In this document: piece by piece, positions 25,542-35,922 of the stretch
Layout: every line of letters starts with the position of its first letter
How positions within the stretch are numbered: the first letter of the stretch is position 1
Assembly (NCBI GenBank): GCA_021613335.1
Contig: JAJTWR010000111.1
Span: 1 to 64,000 of the forward strand
DNA from: Whitmania pigra
Taxonomy: Eukaryota > Annelida > Clitellata > Hirudinida > Haemopidae
Direction of reading: 5' to 3'
DNA length: 64,000 bases
The notes under the pieces: model-generated
Databases searched by the model: none
Told to the model about the DNA's origin: nothing
Seen by the model: only the letters and a program-made list of their open reading frames with translations
Position numbers and translations under genes: made by a program

Positions 25542-25628
25542 GTCTTTTCCTCATTCTTATCCCCAAGTCGCACGCTATTTTTCCCGAAACATCCTCAATG
25601 TGCAAGTTTCTTCTACAGATGAAGAAAA

Positions 25629-26525
25629 TTATATAGCATTTTTTCCCAATAACATTGTATATATTCCAGAAAAGTCTAAATTCCCGTGGCCGTCATCGCA
25701 ATAACGTGAATAGAGGGCCGTTGCCCGCTCGCCCAATGGCGTTTGAGCGCCGGTCTGCTCCGCTGCCGCTTGCGACAAGCGCATGTCTTTCAACATCATG
25801 CTGGCGGTAAAACCGGGCCGATAGCCGCGATTGGACGGTGCGCTCGTAACCGGTCCCGGCGCTGGACAATAAGATGTCATGGCCCAGCACTGCCCCGAGG
25901 ATTTCGAGCTGATGGCAAACAGCGTTTCAGCCGTCAGCCCTAGCTTTTCGCCTAGCGCAAAAGCTTCCGACACAGCCGCCATCGAAATGCCAAGAATCAT
26001 ATTGTTGCAGATCTTGGCGACTTGACCGTTACCGGCGCCGCCGGCATGTACGACGGTTTTGCCCATGGCCGTCAGAATCGGCTGCGCACGAGCAAAATCA
26101 GCTTCGCTGCCGCCGACCATGAAGGTCAAACTACCGGCTTCGGCGCCGCCAACCCCACCCGACACCGGCGCATCGACCATCGCCAATCCCTTGGCGGCCG
26201 CCTTTGCCGCTACATCGCGCGCCGTTGCAACGTCGATCGTCGAACTGTCGATCAGCAGCGTTCCAGGCGCGGCTTTCTCCAGCAAACCGCCAGCGCCGGT
26301 ATAAACTTCCGCCACCTGCGGCCCGGCGGGCAGCATGGTCACAACACTATCGACGCCAAGCGCAACGGCGCCGGCTTTGGCCGCCGCTACCGCGCCCTGG
26401 GCAACCAACGCTGCGACCGCCGCCGCATCGAGGTCGTAGACTTGCAGACGATGGCCAGCCTTGATCAGATTGGCGGCCATGTGCCGCCCCATATTGCCAA
26501 GACCGATGAACCCGATCGATGCCAT
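25629..26525 (-). CDS. mmsB: 3-hydroxyisobutyrate dehydrogenase
   Basis: 298 residues. NAD-binding IGFIGLGNMGRHMAANLIKAGH at the start, substrate-binding DAPVSGGVGGAEAGSLTFMVGG near residue 120 and catalytic lysine in GNGQVAKICNNMILGI. SSKSSGQCWAMTSYCPAPGP and PGFTASMMLKDMRLSQ are specific to MmsB among beta-hydroxyacid dehydrogenases. Oxidises 3-hydroxyisobutyrate to methylmalonate semialdehyde in valine degradation. Last gene of the valine operon, 30 bp after the hydrolase gene. The next enzyme, mmsA, is not in the window. Confidence 0.92.
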   Translation of the reverse strand: MASIGFIGLGNMGRHMAANLIKAGHRLQVYDLDAAAVAALVAQGAVAAAKAGAVALGVDSVVTMLPAGPQVAEVYTGAGGLLEKAAPGTLLIDSSTIDVATARDVAAKAAAKGLAMVDAPVSGGVGGAEAGSLTFMVGGSEADFARAQPILTAMGKTVVHAGGAGNGQVAKICNNMILGISMAAVSEAFALGEKLGLTAETLFAISSKSSGQCWAMTSYCPAPGPVTSAPSNRGYRPGFTASMMLKDMRLSQAAAEQTGAQTPLGERATALYSRYCDDGHGNLDFSGIYTMLLGKNAI

Positions 26526-26555
26526 GCTTCCTGTTCCCCCTTGCCTGTTTGTCGA

Positions 26556-27638
26556 TTATCTGGCGCAAGCAAAACTCAAATCCTCGTCCCCTAGCGAGAC
26601 GAAGTGATTTTCGACAGCCGCGCGCGATACCTCCTCCACGCTCGCCGGTCGCCATTTCGGCTTTTGGTCCTTGTCGATCAATAAAGCCCGGATGCCTTCG
26701 GCAAACTCGCCAGCGGCCAAGGCGTGCTGGCTCATCCGATATTCGCGGATCAGCGCCTGCTCGATGGTCAGATCCTTGCCGCCGCGCAATTGTTCAAAGG
26801 TCACTTTCAAGGCCAAAGGCGATTTTTGCGCCAGCTGCCTCACGGTTTCCTGGGCAAATTCGCCGCCATCGGCCTTCAGCGCGGCAAGGATGGCTTCAAC
26901 GCTGTCGCCGCCAAAACAACGATCGATGCACGCGCGACGTTGCGCCAGCGGCGCTGGCGCAACATCAGCGGCAAAACCGGCCAATATCGCATCGACCGCG
27001 CCATTCTCGCGGGGGGCGGCGGCGATCAGCGCCTGCTTGACCGCCGCAAACGCTCCGTCTCGAATGGCGTGGGTGCCGTAACCAACATAAAGCGCGTCGG
27101 CCATGCGCAATCTCACCCCGGTCAGCCCCAGATACATCCCCGTTTCGCCCGGACAGCGATTGAGAAACCAGGTGCCGCCGACATCAGGAAACAAACCGAT
27201 GCCGGTTTCCGGCATGGCAAAGGTCAAGCTGGCATCGATGACCCGATGCGAACCATGCACCGACAGCCCGACTCCTCCTCCCATGGAGATCCCCCGGATC
27301 AATGAAATGAACGGTTTGGGATAGGTATGGATGCAATGGTTAAGGATGTATTCCTCGCGGAAAAAATCTTTCCCCAGCCGCGAAGCGGGATCGTGGCTCG
27401 CCAGCGCCACCGCTCGCACATCGCCGCCGGCGCAAAAAGCCTTCTCTCCCGCACCTTCCAGCGTCACGCAGGCGATCGCCGGATCGCTGGCGGCTGCCCG
27501 CAAGGCCGGATCGATGACGCGGATCATGTCAAGCGACAAGGCGTTCAGCGTCTTCGGCCGGTTGAGCGCGATCGTCAGGACGCCATTCTCGCGAGCAAAC
27601 AAGACTCCGTCGCGGGAGGATTCAGTCGCTTGGGTCAT
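26556..27638 (-). CDS. 3-hydroxyisobutyryl-CoA hydrolase (crotonase superfamily)
   Basis: 360 residues. Crotonase fold with [18 protein letters not shown] and [19 protein letters not shown] forming the oxyanion hole, then [23 protein letters not shown], which carries the glutamate and aspartate used by HIBCH-type thioesterases. The length and the C-terminal extension ([23 protein letters not shown]) fit HIBCH rather than enoyl-CoA hydratase. Its ATG overlaps the stop of the dehydrogenase gene by 4 bp, implying translational coupling. Confidence 0.9.
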   Translation of the reverse strand: MTQATESSRDGVLFARENGVLTIALNRPKTLNALSLDMIRVIDPALRAAASDPAIACVTLEGAGEKAFCAGGDVRAVALASHDPASRLGKDFFREEYILNHCIHTYPKPFISLIRGISMGGGVGLSVHGSHRVIDASLTFAMPETGIGLFPDVGGTWFLNRCPGETGMYLGLTGVRLRMADALYVGYGTHAIRDGAFAAVKQALIAAAPRENGAVDAILAGFAADVAPAPLAQRRACIDRCFGGDSVEAILAALKADGGEFAQETVRQLAQKSPLALKVTFEQLRGGKDLTIEQALIREYRMSQHALAAGEFAEGIRALLIDKDQKPKWRPASVEEVSRAAVENHFVSLGDEDLSFACAR

Positions 27639-28789
27639 GAGCGCAACAGCTTTCTGGCAATGATCAGACGCATGATCTCGTTGGTTCCTTCCAGAATCTG
27701 GTGAACCCGAACATCGCGCAAAAACCGTTCAATCGGATAATCGCGCAGATAGCCATAGCCGCCGTGAAGCTGCAGCGCGCCATTGCACAGATCGAAGCCG
27801 ACATCGGTGGCGAAGCGCTTGGCCATGGCACAGGCCATGGTTGCATCGAGCGAAGCTCGATCGAGCAGGACAGCGCCGCGATGGACCATCAGCCGGGCCG
27901 CTTCCAACTCGGTCGCCATATCGGCGAATTTGAATTGCAGCGCCTGAAATTCATCCAGCCGGCGACCGAACTGTTTGCGCGTGGCCATATAAGCGCGGGT
28001 TGCCTCCAGACAGGCGCGAGCGCCCCCCAAGGAACAAGCGGCGATGTTCAGCCGCCCGCCATCCAACCCCATCATGGCGATCTTAAACCCCTCGCCCTCG
28101 TCTCCCAGCCGGTTGGCGACGGGCACCCGGCAATCTTCGAACATCACCATTGCCGTCGGCTGGCTATTCCAGCCCATCTTGCGTTCCTTCTTGCCGAAAC
28201 TCAAACCAGGAGCGCCCTTCTCGACCACGATACAAGAGATGCCGTCCGCACCGGCGCCGCCGGTGCGAACCATGCAAACGTAAATATCCGAGACGCCGCC
28301 GCCGGAAATGAACGCTTTCGAACCATTCAAGATATAATGATCGCCGGCGCGAACCGCCCGCGTCTTCAGCGAAGCGGCATCGGAACCAGCTTCCGGTTCG
28401 GTCAAACAATAGCTGGCAAGGCGCTTCATCGTCACCAAATCGGGCAGCCAGCGCGTATGCTGCTCCGCCGTGCCGAACCGGTCGATCATCCAACTCGCCA
28501 TATTATGGATCGAGAGATAAGCCGAGGTCGAAACGCATGCGGCGCTCAATTCTTCAAAAACAATCGCCGCCTCCAACCGCCCGAGCCCGCTGCCCCCGTT
28601 TGCCTGGCGGACATAGATCGACGCCAGCCCCAGCGCCGCCGCCGCGCGCAAAGTTTCAATCGGGAAGACGCCTTCCTCATCCCAACCGGCCGCGTGGGGC
28701 GCCAACTCCGTTCGAGCGAAATTGCGGGCCATATCGCAAATGGCCTGCTGCTCCTCATTCAAAGTGAAATCCACCGCGAACTCCCTCAT
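27635..28789 (-). CDS. Acyl-CoA dehydrogenase, isobutyryl-CoA dehydrogenase-like
   Basis: 384 residues. N-terminal helical domain ([36 protein letters not shown]), the FAD-contacting [15 protein letters not shown] and KAFISGGG, and the catalytic-base region [36 protein letters not shown]. Gene order with the hydrolase and mmsB points to isobutyryl-CoA as substrate (valine degradation). Start ATG 28789 is taken; GTG 28774 is possible. The 165-bp gap to divergent hemB shows no further gene. Confidence 0.88.
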   Translation of the reverse strand: MREFAVDFTLNEEQQAICDMARNFARTELAPHAAGWDEEGVFPIETLRAAAALGLASIYVRQANGGSGLGRLEAAIVFEELSAACVSTSAYLSIHNMASWMIDRFGTAEQHTRWLPDLVTMKRLASYCLTEPEAGSDAASLKTRAVRAGDHYILNGSKAFISGGGVSDIYVCMVRTGGAGADGISCIVVEKGAPGLSFGKKERKMGWNSQPTAMVMFEDCRVPVANRLGDEGEGFKIAMMGLDGGRLNIAACSLGGARACLEATRAYMATRKQFGRRLDEFQALQFKFADMATELEAARLMVHRGAVLLDRASLDATMACAMAKRFATDVGFDLCNGALQLHGGYGYLRDYPIERFLRDVRVHQILEGTNEIMRLIIARKLLRS

Positions 28790-28954
28790 TCTTCAGCGTC
28801 GCGCTCAATCGATGATAGGCCGCGCCTTGTCCTTGTCAATCTGCTGGCAAGGCATGCCGCGCATTTCAAGGCGTTGGAGAGTTGTCAGGCAAGCCTGTGG
28901 CACGTAAGCTGCGCTGCCCGTTCGCTCGTCCCGACCGTAGTAGGATAAACGCTC

Positions 28955-29974
28955 ATGCCACGCCCTTCGGGTTCGTTCGCCACCGCCGCCTATCCTCGTT
29001 TTCGCGCGCGGCGCGCGCGCGCTCATACCTGGTCGCGCGCCATGGCGCGCGAACATCGCTTGAACGCCGCCGATCTGATCTGGCCGGCTTTTGTCATCGA
29101 AGGCCGGAATCGCTCGGAACCGGTCGACGCCATGCCTGGCGTCGAGCGCTTGAGCATCGACCGGCTCACGCGCGCCGCCGAACGAGCCCACGCCCTTGGC
29201 ATCCCCGCCATCGCCTTGTTCCCGGTCATCCCAAAAGAACAGCGTTGCGACGATGGCTTACTGGCCTGCGACCCCGACAATCTGGTGTGCCGGGCCGTGC
29301 GGGCGATCAAAAAGGCCGTGCCGGAAATCGGTATCGTGTGCGATGCCGCCCTCGACCCTTTCACCCGCCATGGCCATGACGGCATCGTCATCGACGGCAA
29401 AATCGCCAACGACCCGACCGTCGCCTTGCTCGTCCGTCAGGCTCTGGCTCAGGTCGAAGCCGGTTGCGACATCATCGCCCCCTCCGACATGATGGATGGC
29501 CGTATCGGCGTCATTCGCGATGCGTTGGAAGCCGCCGGCCATCATGACACCATCATTCTCAGCTATGCGGCCAAATATGCCTCGGCCTTCTACGGTCCCT
29601 TTCGCCAGGCTTTGGGCGTCAGCGGCACTTATGGCCCATCCGGTAAAGCCACCTATCAGATGGACTGGGCCAATGGCGACGAGGCCATCCGCGAAGTGGC
29701 AAGCGATCTTGCCGAAGGCGCCGATTGGGTCATGATCAAGCCCGCCCTGCCCTATCTGGACATTGTCCACCGGGTCAAGGAAACCTTCGCCGTCCCCACC
29801 TTCGTCTATCAAGTCTCTGGCGAGTATGCCATGATCCAGGCCAGCGCCAAAGCCGGCTATCTGAATGGCGAACAAGCCATGCTGGAAGCCCTGACCGCCT
29901 GCAAACGCGCCGGCGCCAATGGTATTTTTACCTATGCCGCTCTCCAGCTCGCCCAAGCGCTGAACGAAAGGTAA
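28955..29974 (+). CDS. hemB: Delta-aminolevulinic acid dehydratase (porphobilinogen synthase)
   Basis: 339 residues. Condenses two 5-aminolevulinate molecules to porphobilinogen in haem synthesis. The two active-site lysines are in SYAAKYASAFYGPF (about residue 206) and MIKPALPYLDIV (about 260). The metal site reads CDAALDPFTRHGHDG, lacking the cysteine triad of zinc enzymes, so this is the Mg-type enzyme common in alphaproteobacteria. Start ATG 28955 gives the usual arginine-rich N-terminus seen in this class. Confidence 0.95.
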   Translation: MPRPSGSFATAAYPRFRARRARAHTWSRAMAREHRLNAADLIWPAFVIEGRNRSEPVDAMPGVERLSIDRLTRAAERAHALGIPAIALFPVIPKEQRCDDGLLACDPDNLVCRAVRAIKKAVPEIGIVCDAALDPFTRHGHDGIVIDGKIANDPTVALLVRQALAQVEAGCDIIAPSDMMDGRIGVIRDALEAAGHHDTIILSYAAKYASAFYGPFRQALGVSGTYGPSGKATYQMDWANGDEAIREVASDLAEGADWVMIKPALPYLDIVHRVKETFAVPTFVYQVSGEYAMIQASAKAGYLNGEQAMLEALTACKRAGANGIFTYAALQLAQALNER

Positions 29975-29993
29975 AGGGGAAGGCGCTGCGCTT

Positions 29994-30827
29994 TCATGCC
30001 GCCAGCCAGCCGGCAATGGCATCGATCTGATCCGGCATCAGCAGGGACGGCGCATGACCCGCGCCGGGAAACTCAACCAGCTTGACATTGCCGCGCGCCG
30101 CCATCCCTTTTGCCGTGCAGGATAACAGTACATCCGATGCCGCGCCGCGCAGCAACAATACCGGTTGCCGGATCGCTGCCCATAGATCCCACATCGTGAC
30201 ATCCTGCCGATCGCTGCCTTGCAGCGCTTGGGCGATCCGGGGATCGAAGGCAAGATGCAGCCGTCCGTCGGCCTCACGGCGCACGCCATGCTGCGCCAAG
30301 TGGCGCCAGCCGGCGTCATCGATGGCGCCAAAGCTGGCGTAGCGTTGGCGAAAATGCGCCAGAACGGCCTCTGAATCGGCAAAACTGGGCAGCGCTCTCA
30401 CTGAATCCAGAATCCGGGTCAAGGCGGCGCGCGGGATCATCGCCCCAATATCGTTGAGCGCCAGACTTTTCACCCGCTCGGGCGTCCGGGCGGCCAGCAA
30501 CATTCCGGTCATCCCCCCCATGGAGGTTCCGATCCAATCGACAGCCGGCGCCGACAAATAATCGAGCAGGGCCAGGGCATGACGCTGATAGGTGGCATAA
30601 TTATAGCCGTCCGGATCAGGCAGCCAGTCGCTGTCGCCACGTCCTGCGGCATCGAAACTCACCACCCGGCGGCGCTTGGCCAAAACGGCCGCCAACCGGT
30701 CGAAATCATGAGAATTCCGGGTCAATCCATGGGCGCACACCACGATATCCGAGGCATCGGCAGCGCCAAATTCCTGAACCGCCAATGAGACCCCGTCAAC
30801 TGTCACCCGATAATTTCGTACCGTCAT
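29994..30827 (-). CDS. Alpha/beta hydrolase
   Basis: 277 residues from ATG 30827; the frame is open to 30881 but those residues look untranslated. Nucleophile elbow GTSMGGMTG near residue 100, oxyanion region CAHGLTRNSHDFDRLA, the acid around LLRGAASDVL and the final histidine in PGAGHAPSLL. Substrate unknown. Convergent with hemB, 19 bp apart. Confidence 0.8.
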   Translation of the reverse strand: MTVRNYRVTVDGVSLAVQEFGAADASDIVVCAHGLTRNSHDFDRLAAVLAKRRRVVSFDAAGRGDSDWLPDPDGYNYATYQRHALALLDYLSAPAVDWIGTSMGGMTGMLLAARTPERVKSLALNDIGAMIPRAALTRILDSVRALPSFADSEAVLAHFRQRYASFGAIDDAGWRHLAQHGVRREADGRLHLAFDPRIAQALQGSDRQDVTMWDLWAAIRQPVLLLRGAASDVLLSCTAKGMAARGNVKLVEFPGAGHAPSLLMPDQIDAIAGWLAA

Positions 30828-30926
30828 GGCCCGCTCCCGTTGCCGGAGGATGGTTTCTTTATGGCGCTGTCGCCAACGCATGTCATGCGCGCAACCTTTG
30901 AGGGAATATGGATGTTTCGGTTGACT

Positions 30927-30945
30927 GAAATGAATTTTTAACGAA
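30927..30945. promoter_or_regulatory. Shared box GAAATGAATTTTTAACGAA between hydrolase and motA
   Basis: The 19-mer recurs with one T fewer at 59723-59740 upstream of the amino-acid ABC operon. It lies in the divergent gap 30828-31010. A TTGACT hexamer overlaps its left side (30921-30926). Orientation and role unknown. Confidence 0.3.
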
Positions 30946-31010
30946 GATTGCTGAAGGTGGCATTGTCGTTTATCGTACAGCCTCTGTTTTTATCCTGCGG
31001 AGTTGCACGC

Positions 31011-31871
31011 ATGTTGGTGATCCTGGGCATGGTCGTCATTGTGGTCGCCTTGTTGGGCAGCTTCGCCGTCATGGGCGGCAGCTTCGCGATTTTGTTGCAA
31101 CCCTTGGAGTTGGTGATCATCGGCGGCGCAGCCGTCGGAAGCTATATGATCGCCAATCGCAGCTGGGTGCTGAGCCACACAGCGACCGCTCTGGCAAAAA
31201 TTTTCCGCCCGCGCCGCTATAACAAGGATAGCTATCTCGAGCTGCTCAGCCTGCTCTATACCTCCTTGAAGCTTGCCAAGACCAAGGGCATGCTGGCGCT
31301 TGAGCAGCATGTCGAGAATCCGCGCGAAAGCAACCTTTTCCAGCGGTTCCCCAATTTCATGAACGACCAGAACGCTCTGGTGTTTTTGTGCGATTATCTG
31401 CGTTTGCTGACGCTTGGCACCGACAATCCTCATGAGGTCGAGGCGCTGATGGACGAGGAAATCGAAACCCATCGCAGCGAGGTTTTACAGATTCCCAACG
31501 CCTTGCAGGTCATGGCGGACGCGCTTCCAGCCTTGGGCATCGTTGCCGCCGTGCTCGGGGTTATCAAAACCATGGCCTATATCGATCAACCGGCGCCAGT
31601 GATCGGCGCCTCGATCGGCGGCGCTCTCGTCGGCACGCTTCTGGGAGTGTTGCTGTCTTACGGTTTCGTAGGCCCGTTCGCCAGCGCTTTGCGCAACGAT
31701 GTCGAGGCCGAACTGAAATATCTGCAATGCATGAAAGCCGGGATTTTAGCCCATATGCAAGGATATGCCCCAGCGGTGTCGGTTGAATTTGCCCGCAAGG
31801 CCCTGATTTCGGATGTCCGCCCGAGCTTCTACGAAGTGGAAGCCACGGTCTCTTCGCTGCCTCCGGTCTAA
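31011..31871 (+). CDS. motA: Flagellar motor stator protein MotA
   Basis: 286 residues from ATG 31011, which matches the family start; the upstream frame from 30948 adds 21 atypical residues. Four membrane segments: two at the N-terminus (MLVILGMVVIVVALLGSFAVMGG and LLQPLELVIIGGAAVGSYM) and two near residues 165-215 (ALPALGIVAAVLGVIKTM and SIGGALVGTLLGVLLSYGFVGPF). The cytoplasmic loop contains the charged residues that meet FliG. With MotB it forms the proton-driven stator. No other flagellar genes are in the window. Confidence 0.93.
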   Translation: MLVILGMVVIVVALLGSFAVMGGSFAILLQPLELVIIGGAAVGSYMIANRSWVLSHTATALAKIFRPRRYNKDSYLELLSLLYTSLKLAKTKGMLALEQHVENPRESNLFQRFPNFMNDQNALVFLCDYLRLLTLGTDNPHEVEALMDEEIETHRSEVLQIPNALQVMADALPALGIVAAVLGVIKTMAYIDQPAPVIGASIGGALVGTLLGVLLSYGFVGPFASALRNDVEAELKYLQCMKAGILAHMQGYAPAVSVEFARKALISDVRPSFYEVEATVSSLPPV

Positions 31872-31916
31872 GTCCGGTACGGTTGCTCGTTCCGTCTGTT
31901 TGTGAGAGGTTCGTCC

Positions 31917-32900
31917 GTGTCAGCTCCGAACATGCCGCCTGTTATCGTCAAGCGCCATAAGGGCGGCCATCACGGCGCAGCGCATGGTTCCAGCACTTGG
32001 AAAATCGCCCTCGCCGACTTCATGACGGCGATGTTCATCATCTTTCTGCTGCTTTGGCTGATCAACCAAACCACACCCGAACAAAGGGTTGGCATTGCCG
32101 ATTATTTCACCCCCTCAAGCGTAAGCCGCAACGCCCCCACCGGGTCGGGTGGCGTCTTGGGCGGCAAAACCATCACTGTCGCCGGGGCGTTGCGATCGCA
32201 ATCCGGCCCTCTTGGCCCGCGCATGGGCGGACCTTCGTTTCCGCAAGCCGGCGAAGGCAATACCGAGGTTCCAGGCTATCCAGGGGCGTTGGACAAGGCT
32301 TTAGGTCAACGATTGGAACCGGGCACCCGCACAGGGGTTAGACCGGAAGATGTGCAACGGGCCGATGAATTGCTGCGCCGATTGCGCCAGGGCATCCAAT
32401 ATATGCCCGATATCAAGGGGTTCGAGCAAAATATACAGGTCGAGCCAACAAAGGAAGGTGTGCGTATTCAACTTATCGACTCACAAAAACAAGATATGTT
32501 TGCCAAGGGAAGCGCCGGGGCTACGCCGCAAATGCAGGATATGATGAAGGCGGTCGCCCAAATCGTCGGCGAGTTACCCAACGCGTTAGCCATCACCGGC
32601 CATACCGATGCAACGCCATTCGGCAAAAAAGCGGCTTACAGCAATTGGGAATTATCGGCTGACCGCGCCAATGCCAGCCGTCGTCTGCTGGTCAATGCCG
32701 GGATTGCCGAAAACCGCATCGCCTCGGTCTCCGGCGTCGCCGACCGCGAACCGCTCGCCCCCAATGACCCGGGAGCAGCGCAAAACCGCCGGATCTCGAT
32801 CGTTTTACTCAACGATCGTCCCGTTGGCGGCTTACCCGACGATCCCCCGCCGCCACCCGCACCGGGAGCAGGGCCGACGGGCCGGTTGATTCCACGCTAA
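31917..32900 (+). CDS. motB: Flagellar motor stator protein MotB
   Basis: About 327 residues from GTG 31917 (AGAGG upstream); GTG 31902 and ATG 31932 are alternatives. A basic, His-rich N-terminus precedes the single membrane helix WKIALADFMTAMFIIFLLLWLI, whose aspartate in ALADFMTAMF is the proton-binding residue. A plug and linker follow, then a C-terminal OmpA-like peptidoglycan-binding domain (ALAITGHTDATPFG, NWELSADRANASRRLLVNAGI, NRRISIVLL). The end is proline-rich. 45 bp downstream of motA. Confidence 0.93.
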   Translation: MSAPNMPPVIVKRHKGGHHGAAHGSSTWKIALADFMTAMFIIFLLLWLINQTTPEQRVGIADYFTPSSVSRNAPTGSGGVLGGKTITVAGALRSQSGPLGPRMGGPSFPQAGEGNTEVPGYPGALDKALGQRLEPGTRTGVRPEDVQRADELLRRLRQGIQYMPDIKGFEQNIQVEPTKEGVRIQLIDSQKQDMFAKGSAGATPQMQDMMKAVAQIVGELPNALAITGHTDATPFGKKAAYSNWELSADRANASRRLLVNAGIAENRIASVSGVADREPLAPNDPGAAQNRRISIVLLNDRPVGGLPDDPPPPPAPGAGPTGRLIPR

Positions 32901-32952
32901 TTCCCACCCGTTGCAGAACCGCTCTATTTTGCTCAAAGACAAGGTTGGCATT

Positions 32953-33696
32953 GTGTTCCCTTGGCGAGGTTTTTTCAGCCCAGTCTTTTATAAGACGGCG
33001 CCGCTCGCTTGCCCTTATCTGCCCGATCGCATAGAACGGCGCGTGCTAGTGGAACTCCCCGCCGGGCCAATCGCCCAAGCGCTGTTCGATAGTTTGAGTG
33101 AGGCGGGTTTTCGCCGAAGTCGTCGGCTGCTCTATTTTCCCAGGTGCCCTGGCTGTAATGCCTGCATACCGGTTCGGATCGTCGCGTCGAAATTTACCCC
33201 GAACCGCAGCCTGCGCAAGGCGGTTCGGCGTATGGCCCCCTGCCGCCGCCAGGTTATCGCGGCGGCGGCAACGGTTGAGCAATTCGAGTTATTCAAAGCA
33301 TATCAGGATCGCCGCCACGCCGATAGCGACATGCGGCTGATGGGTTGGGACGATTACGCCGCGATGATCGAACGAACCGACGTAAATACAAGGTTATTAC
33401 AAATCCGCAGCCCTGAGGGACAGCTGATCGGCTGTTGTCTATTCGATAGCCTGCAAGACGGTCTGTCGGCAGTGTATAGTTTTTTCGCTGAAGCTCCCGG
33501 CGGAATTGGCCTTGGATCGGTTTTGGTCCATGATTTGGTTCGCCTGGCGCTAGCGGAAAGCCGGAATTATGTTTATCTTGGCTTTTGGATCGACGGTTGC
33601 GCCAAGATGGCCTATAAAATTCGCTTTCAACCATTGGAAAAGATGACTGAGCGGGGGTGGGTGCCATTCATCCCGCTTCGATCCCCGCAATCCTGA
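32953..33696 (+). CDS. bpt: Aspartate/glutamate leucyltransferase or arginyl-tRNA-protein transferase (Bpt/Ate)
   Basis: About 247 residues from GTG 32953 with AAGG upstream; a TTG at 32911 would add 14. YKTAPLACPYLPDRIERRVLVEL, RRSRRLLYFPRCPGCNACIPVRI with a cysteine cluster, and GLGSVLVHDLVRLALAESRNYVYLGFWIDGC are the conserved blocks of the R-transferase family. It attaches an amino acid from aminoacyl-tRNA to exposed N-terminal acidic residues, marking proteins for ClpAP (N-degron pathway). Convergent with parC with no gap. Confidence 0.88.
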   Translation: MFPWRGFFSPVFYKTAPLACPYLPDRIERRVLVELPAGPIAQALFDSLSEAGFRRSRRLLYFPRCPGCNACIPVRIVASKFTPNRSLRKAVRRMAPCRRQVIAAAATVEQFELFKAYQDRRHADSDMRLMGWDDYAAMIERTDVNTRLLQIRSPEGQLIGCCLFDSLQDGLSAVYSFFAEAPGGIGLGSVLVHDLVRLALAESRNYVYLGFWIDGCAKMAYKIRFQPLEKMTERGWVPFIPLRSPQS

Positions 33697-35922
33697 TCAA
33701 ATGAATTTGTTATTTCGCGGAAAACCAGCCGGCACCAACCGTCCCAGCCCGGCCCGCTTACCCACCCAGGGCCGCAGATCCGTAACCACGCGCTGCCGGC
33801 TGCCAAAAGGAAAAGAGATCCCATCCGCCAATTTCAAAAACCGTAAATCCGCCAACCCGCCATCCTTATAGCGTTGCAGGATGACGCCGCGCCCTCGCGT
33901 CATCTCTGGAATTTCCTGGGTCTCAAAAATCAGCAGTTTGCGATTATCGCCGATGACCGCCAGATGATCTTCCGTCACAGCCAGGCAGGCCAGAGCCCTG
34001 GCCCCATCGCCTGGTATCAGAATCTGCTTGCCGCCTCTGGTCTGTGCCAGCGCCTCTTCCTCGGCAATCAAAAAACCGCGCCCGTCATTGGCGGCGACCA
34101 ACAGCCTGCCCCCCGGCCGATGCGTCCGCATCGTTACGATATCCTGGTCGCTGCCAAGATCGATCGTCAAGCGGATCGGTTCGCCAAAACCGCGTCCGCG
34201 CGGCAGGCGGTCGCAGCCAAGCGTGTAAAACCGGCCGTCAGACGCAAAGAGCAGCAATCTATTGACGGTTTCCGCCTTCAAAATGAACCGCGGCCCGTCG
34301 CCTTCCTTGTATTTGACATCCTCCACGACGACATCGTGCCCCTTGATGGCGCGAATCCAGCCTTTCTCAGAACAGATGACCGTAATCGCCTCGCGTTCGA
34401 CCATCGCCTCAACCGGCATCTCGATTGCCGGCATGGCAACCGCCAGTTCCGTCCGGCGAGCGCCGATGGCGGTTTTGCCGCCAAATTTGTCGTCGATCTC
34501 AGCGATCTCGCTATCGATGCGCGCCCAACGCTTGACCGGATCGGCCAACATGGCACTCAGATCGCCTTGCTCGTGCGACAAAGCATCGAACTCGCGCCGC
34601 AGCTCGATCTCCTCCAGCTTGCGCAACGAACGCAGCCGCATATTGAGAATTGCTTCGGCCTGATGATCGCTCAAACCAAAGAGCCGGATCAACCTGGCTT
34701 TCGGCTCATCCTCTTCGCGGATGATGCGAATGATCTCGTCAAGATTCAAAAAAGCGACGATATAGCCTTGCAAGATCTCTAAGCGTCTTGCGATCTGCTC
34801 CAGGCGAAAACGGCTGCGTCGTTCCAAAACGACCTGGCGGTGATCGAGAAACGCCCGTAAAACTTCACGCAGCGACATGACCCGCGGAATGGTCTGAGCG
34901 TCCAGCACATTCATGTTCAACGAAAAGCGGGTCTCGAAATCCGATTGCCGGAACAGGCTTTCCATCAACATGGCCGGATCGACCGTGCGGCTTTTCGGCT
35001 CCAGCACGATCCGCACCCGATCGCTCGATTCATCGCGGATATCGGCAAGCAAGGCCAGCTTGCGATCCGCCAATAATTGCGCCACCCGCTCAATCAGGCG
35101 CGCTTTTGGCAGTTGATAGGGAATTTCGCTGACAACGATCTGCCATGAACCGTTCTTCAGCGCCTCCTTTTCCCAGCGCGCCCGCAGGCGGAAACTGCCG
35201 CGGCCGGTCTCGTAAGCGGCGGCAATCGTTTCCAGCGGTTCAACCAAACAACCGCCGGTGGGAAAATCCGGACCGCGCAAATGAACCAGCAGCGCGGCTG
35301 TGTCGCAATCGGGGTGCGCGATCATATGGCGCAGCGCAGCGCAAATCTCGCCGACATTATGCGGCGGAATCGATGTCGCCATACCAACCGCGATGCCGGT
35401 GGCGCCATTGGCCAGCAGATTGGGAAACGCCGCCGGCAGCACCGCCGGCTCCTCATGTTCGCCATCGTAGGTCAGCCGTAAATCGACGGCATCGTCATCG
35501 ATACCGTCGAGCATGGCTTGCGCCACCTGGGTCAGGCGCGCTTCGGTATAGCGCATGGCCGCGGCATTATCGCCGTCGATATTGCCAAAATTTCCCTGAC
35601 CGTCGACCATCGGATAGCGGAGGGCGAATTCCTGCGCCAGGCGAACCATGGTTTCATAAACCGCCTGGTCGCCATGAGGATGAAATTTGCCGATAACGTC
35701 GCCCACCACGCGCGCGGCCTTTTTGTAACCGGATTTCGGGTCCAGCCCCAATTCGCGCATGGCGAACAGCAAGCGGCGGTGCACCGGCTTCAACCCATCG
35801 CGGACATCGGGCAAAGAACGCGCCATGATGGTCGATAGAGCGTAAGAGAGATACCGCTCGCCAAGGGCCTTGGACAATTCCTCGTCGCGTTGATTGATCG
35901 CGACACCCGTTTCATCGCTCAT
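33697..35922 (-). CDS. parC: DNA topoisomerase IV subunit A
   Basis: 741 residues. RYLSYALSTIMARSLPDVRDGLKPVHRRLLFAM start, active-site tyrosine in AAMRYTEARLT (about residue 130), coiled-coil and tower domains, then a degenerate C-terminal beta-propeller. No GyrA-box is visible, which with the length supports ParC over GyrA. Decatenates daughter chromosomes together with ParE, not in the window. The gene is last in a block running rsh-acpS-DMT-lepB-rnc-era-recO-parC, and its ATG overlaps the recO end by 11 bp. Confidence 0.92.
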   Translation of the reverse strand: MSDETGVAINQRDEELSKALGERYLSYALSTIMARSLPDVRDGLKPVHRRLLFAMRELGLDPKSGYKKAARVVGDVIGKFHPHGDQAVYETMVRLAQEFALRYPMVDGQGNFGNIDGDNAAAMRYTEARLTQVAQAMLDGIDDDAVDLRLTYDGEHEEPAVLPAAFPNLLANGATGIAVGMATSIPPHNVGEICAALRHMIAHPDCDTAALLVHLRGPDFPTGGCLVEPLETIAAAYETGRGSFRLRARWEKEALKNGSWQIVVSEIPYQLPKARLIERVAQLLADRKLALLADIRDESSDRVRIVLEPKSRTVDPAMLMESLFRQSDFETRFSLNMNVLDAQTIPRVMSLREVLRAFLDHRQVVLERRSRFRLEQIARRLEILQGYIVAFLNLDEIIRIIREEDEPKARLIRLFGLSDHQAEAILNMRLRSLRKLEEIELRREFDALSHEQGDLSAMLADPVKRWARIDSEIAEIDDKFGGKTAIGARRTELAVAMPAIEMPVEAMVEREAITVICSEKGWIRAIKGHDVVVEDVKYKEGDGPRFILKAETVNRLLLFASDGRFYTLGCDRLPRGRGFGEPIRLTIDLGSDQDIVTMRTHRPGGRLLVAANDGRGFLIAEEEALAQTRGGKQILIPGDGARALACLAVTEDHLAVIGDNRKLLIFETQEIPEMTRGRGVILQRYKDGGLADLRFLKLADGISFPFGSRQRVVTDLRPWVGKRAGLGRLVPAGFPRNNKFI

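Noticed and set aside
27701..28948. A 415-residue plus-strand protein opposite the acyl-CoA dehydrogenase
   Set aside because: Antisense shadow; the minus strand shows complete dehydrogenase motifs and operon context.
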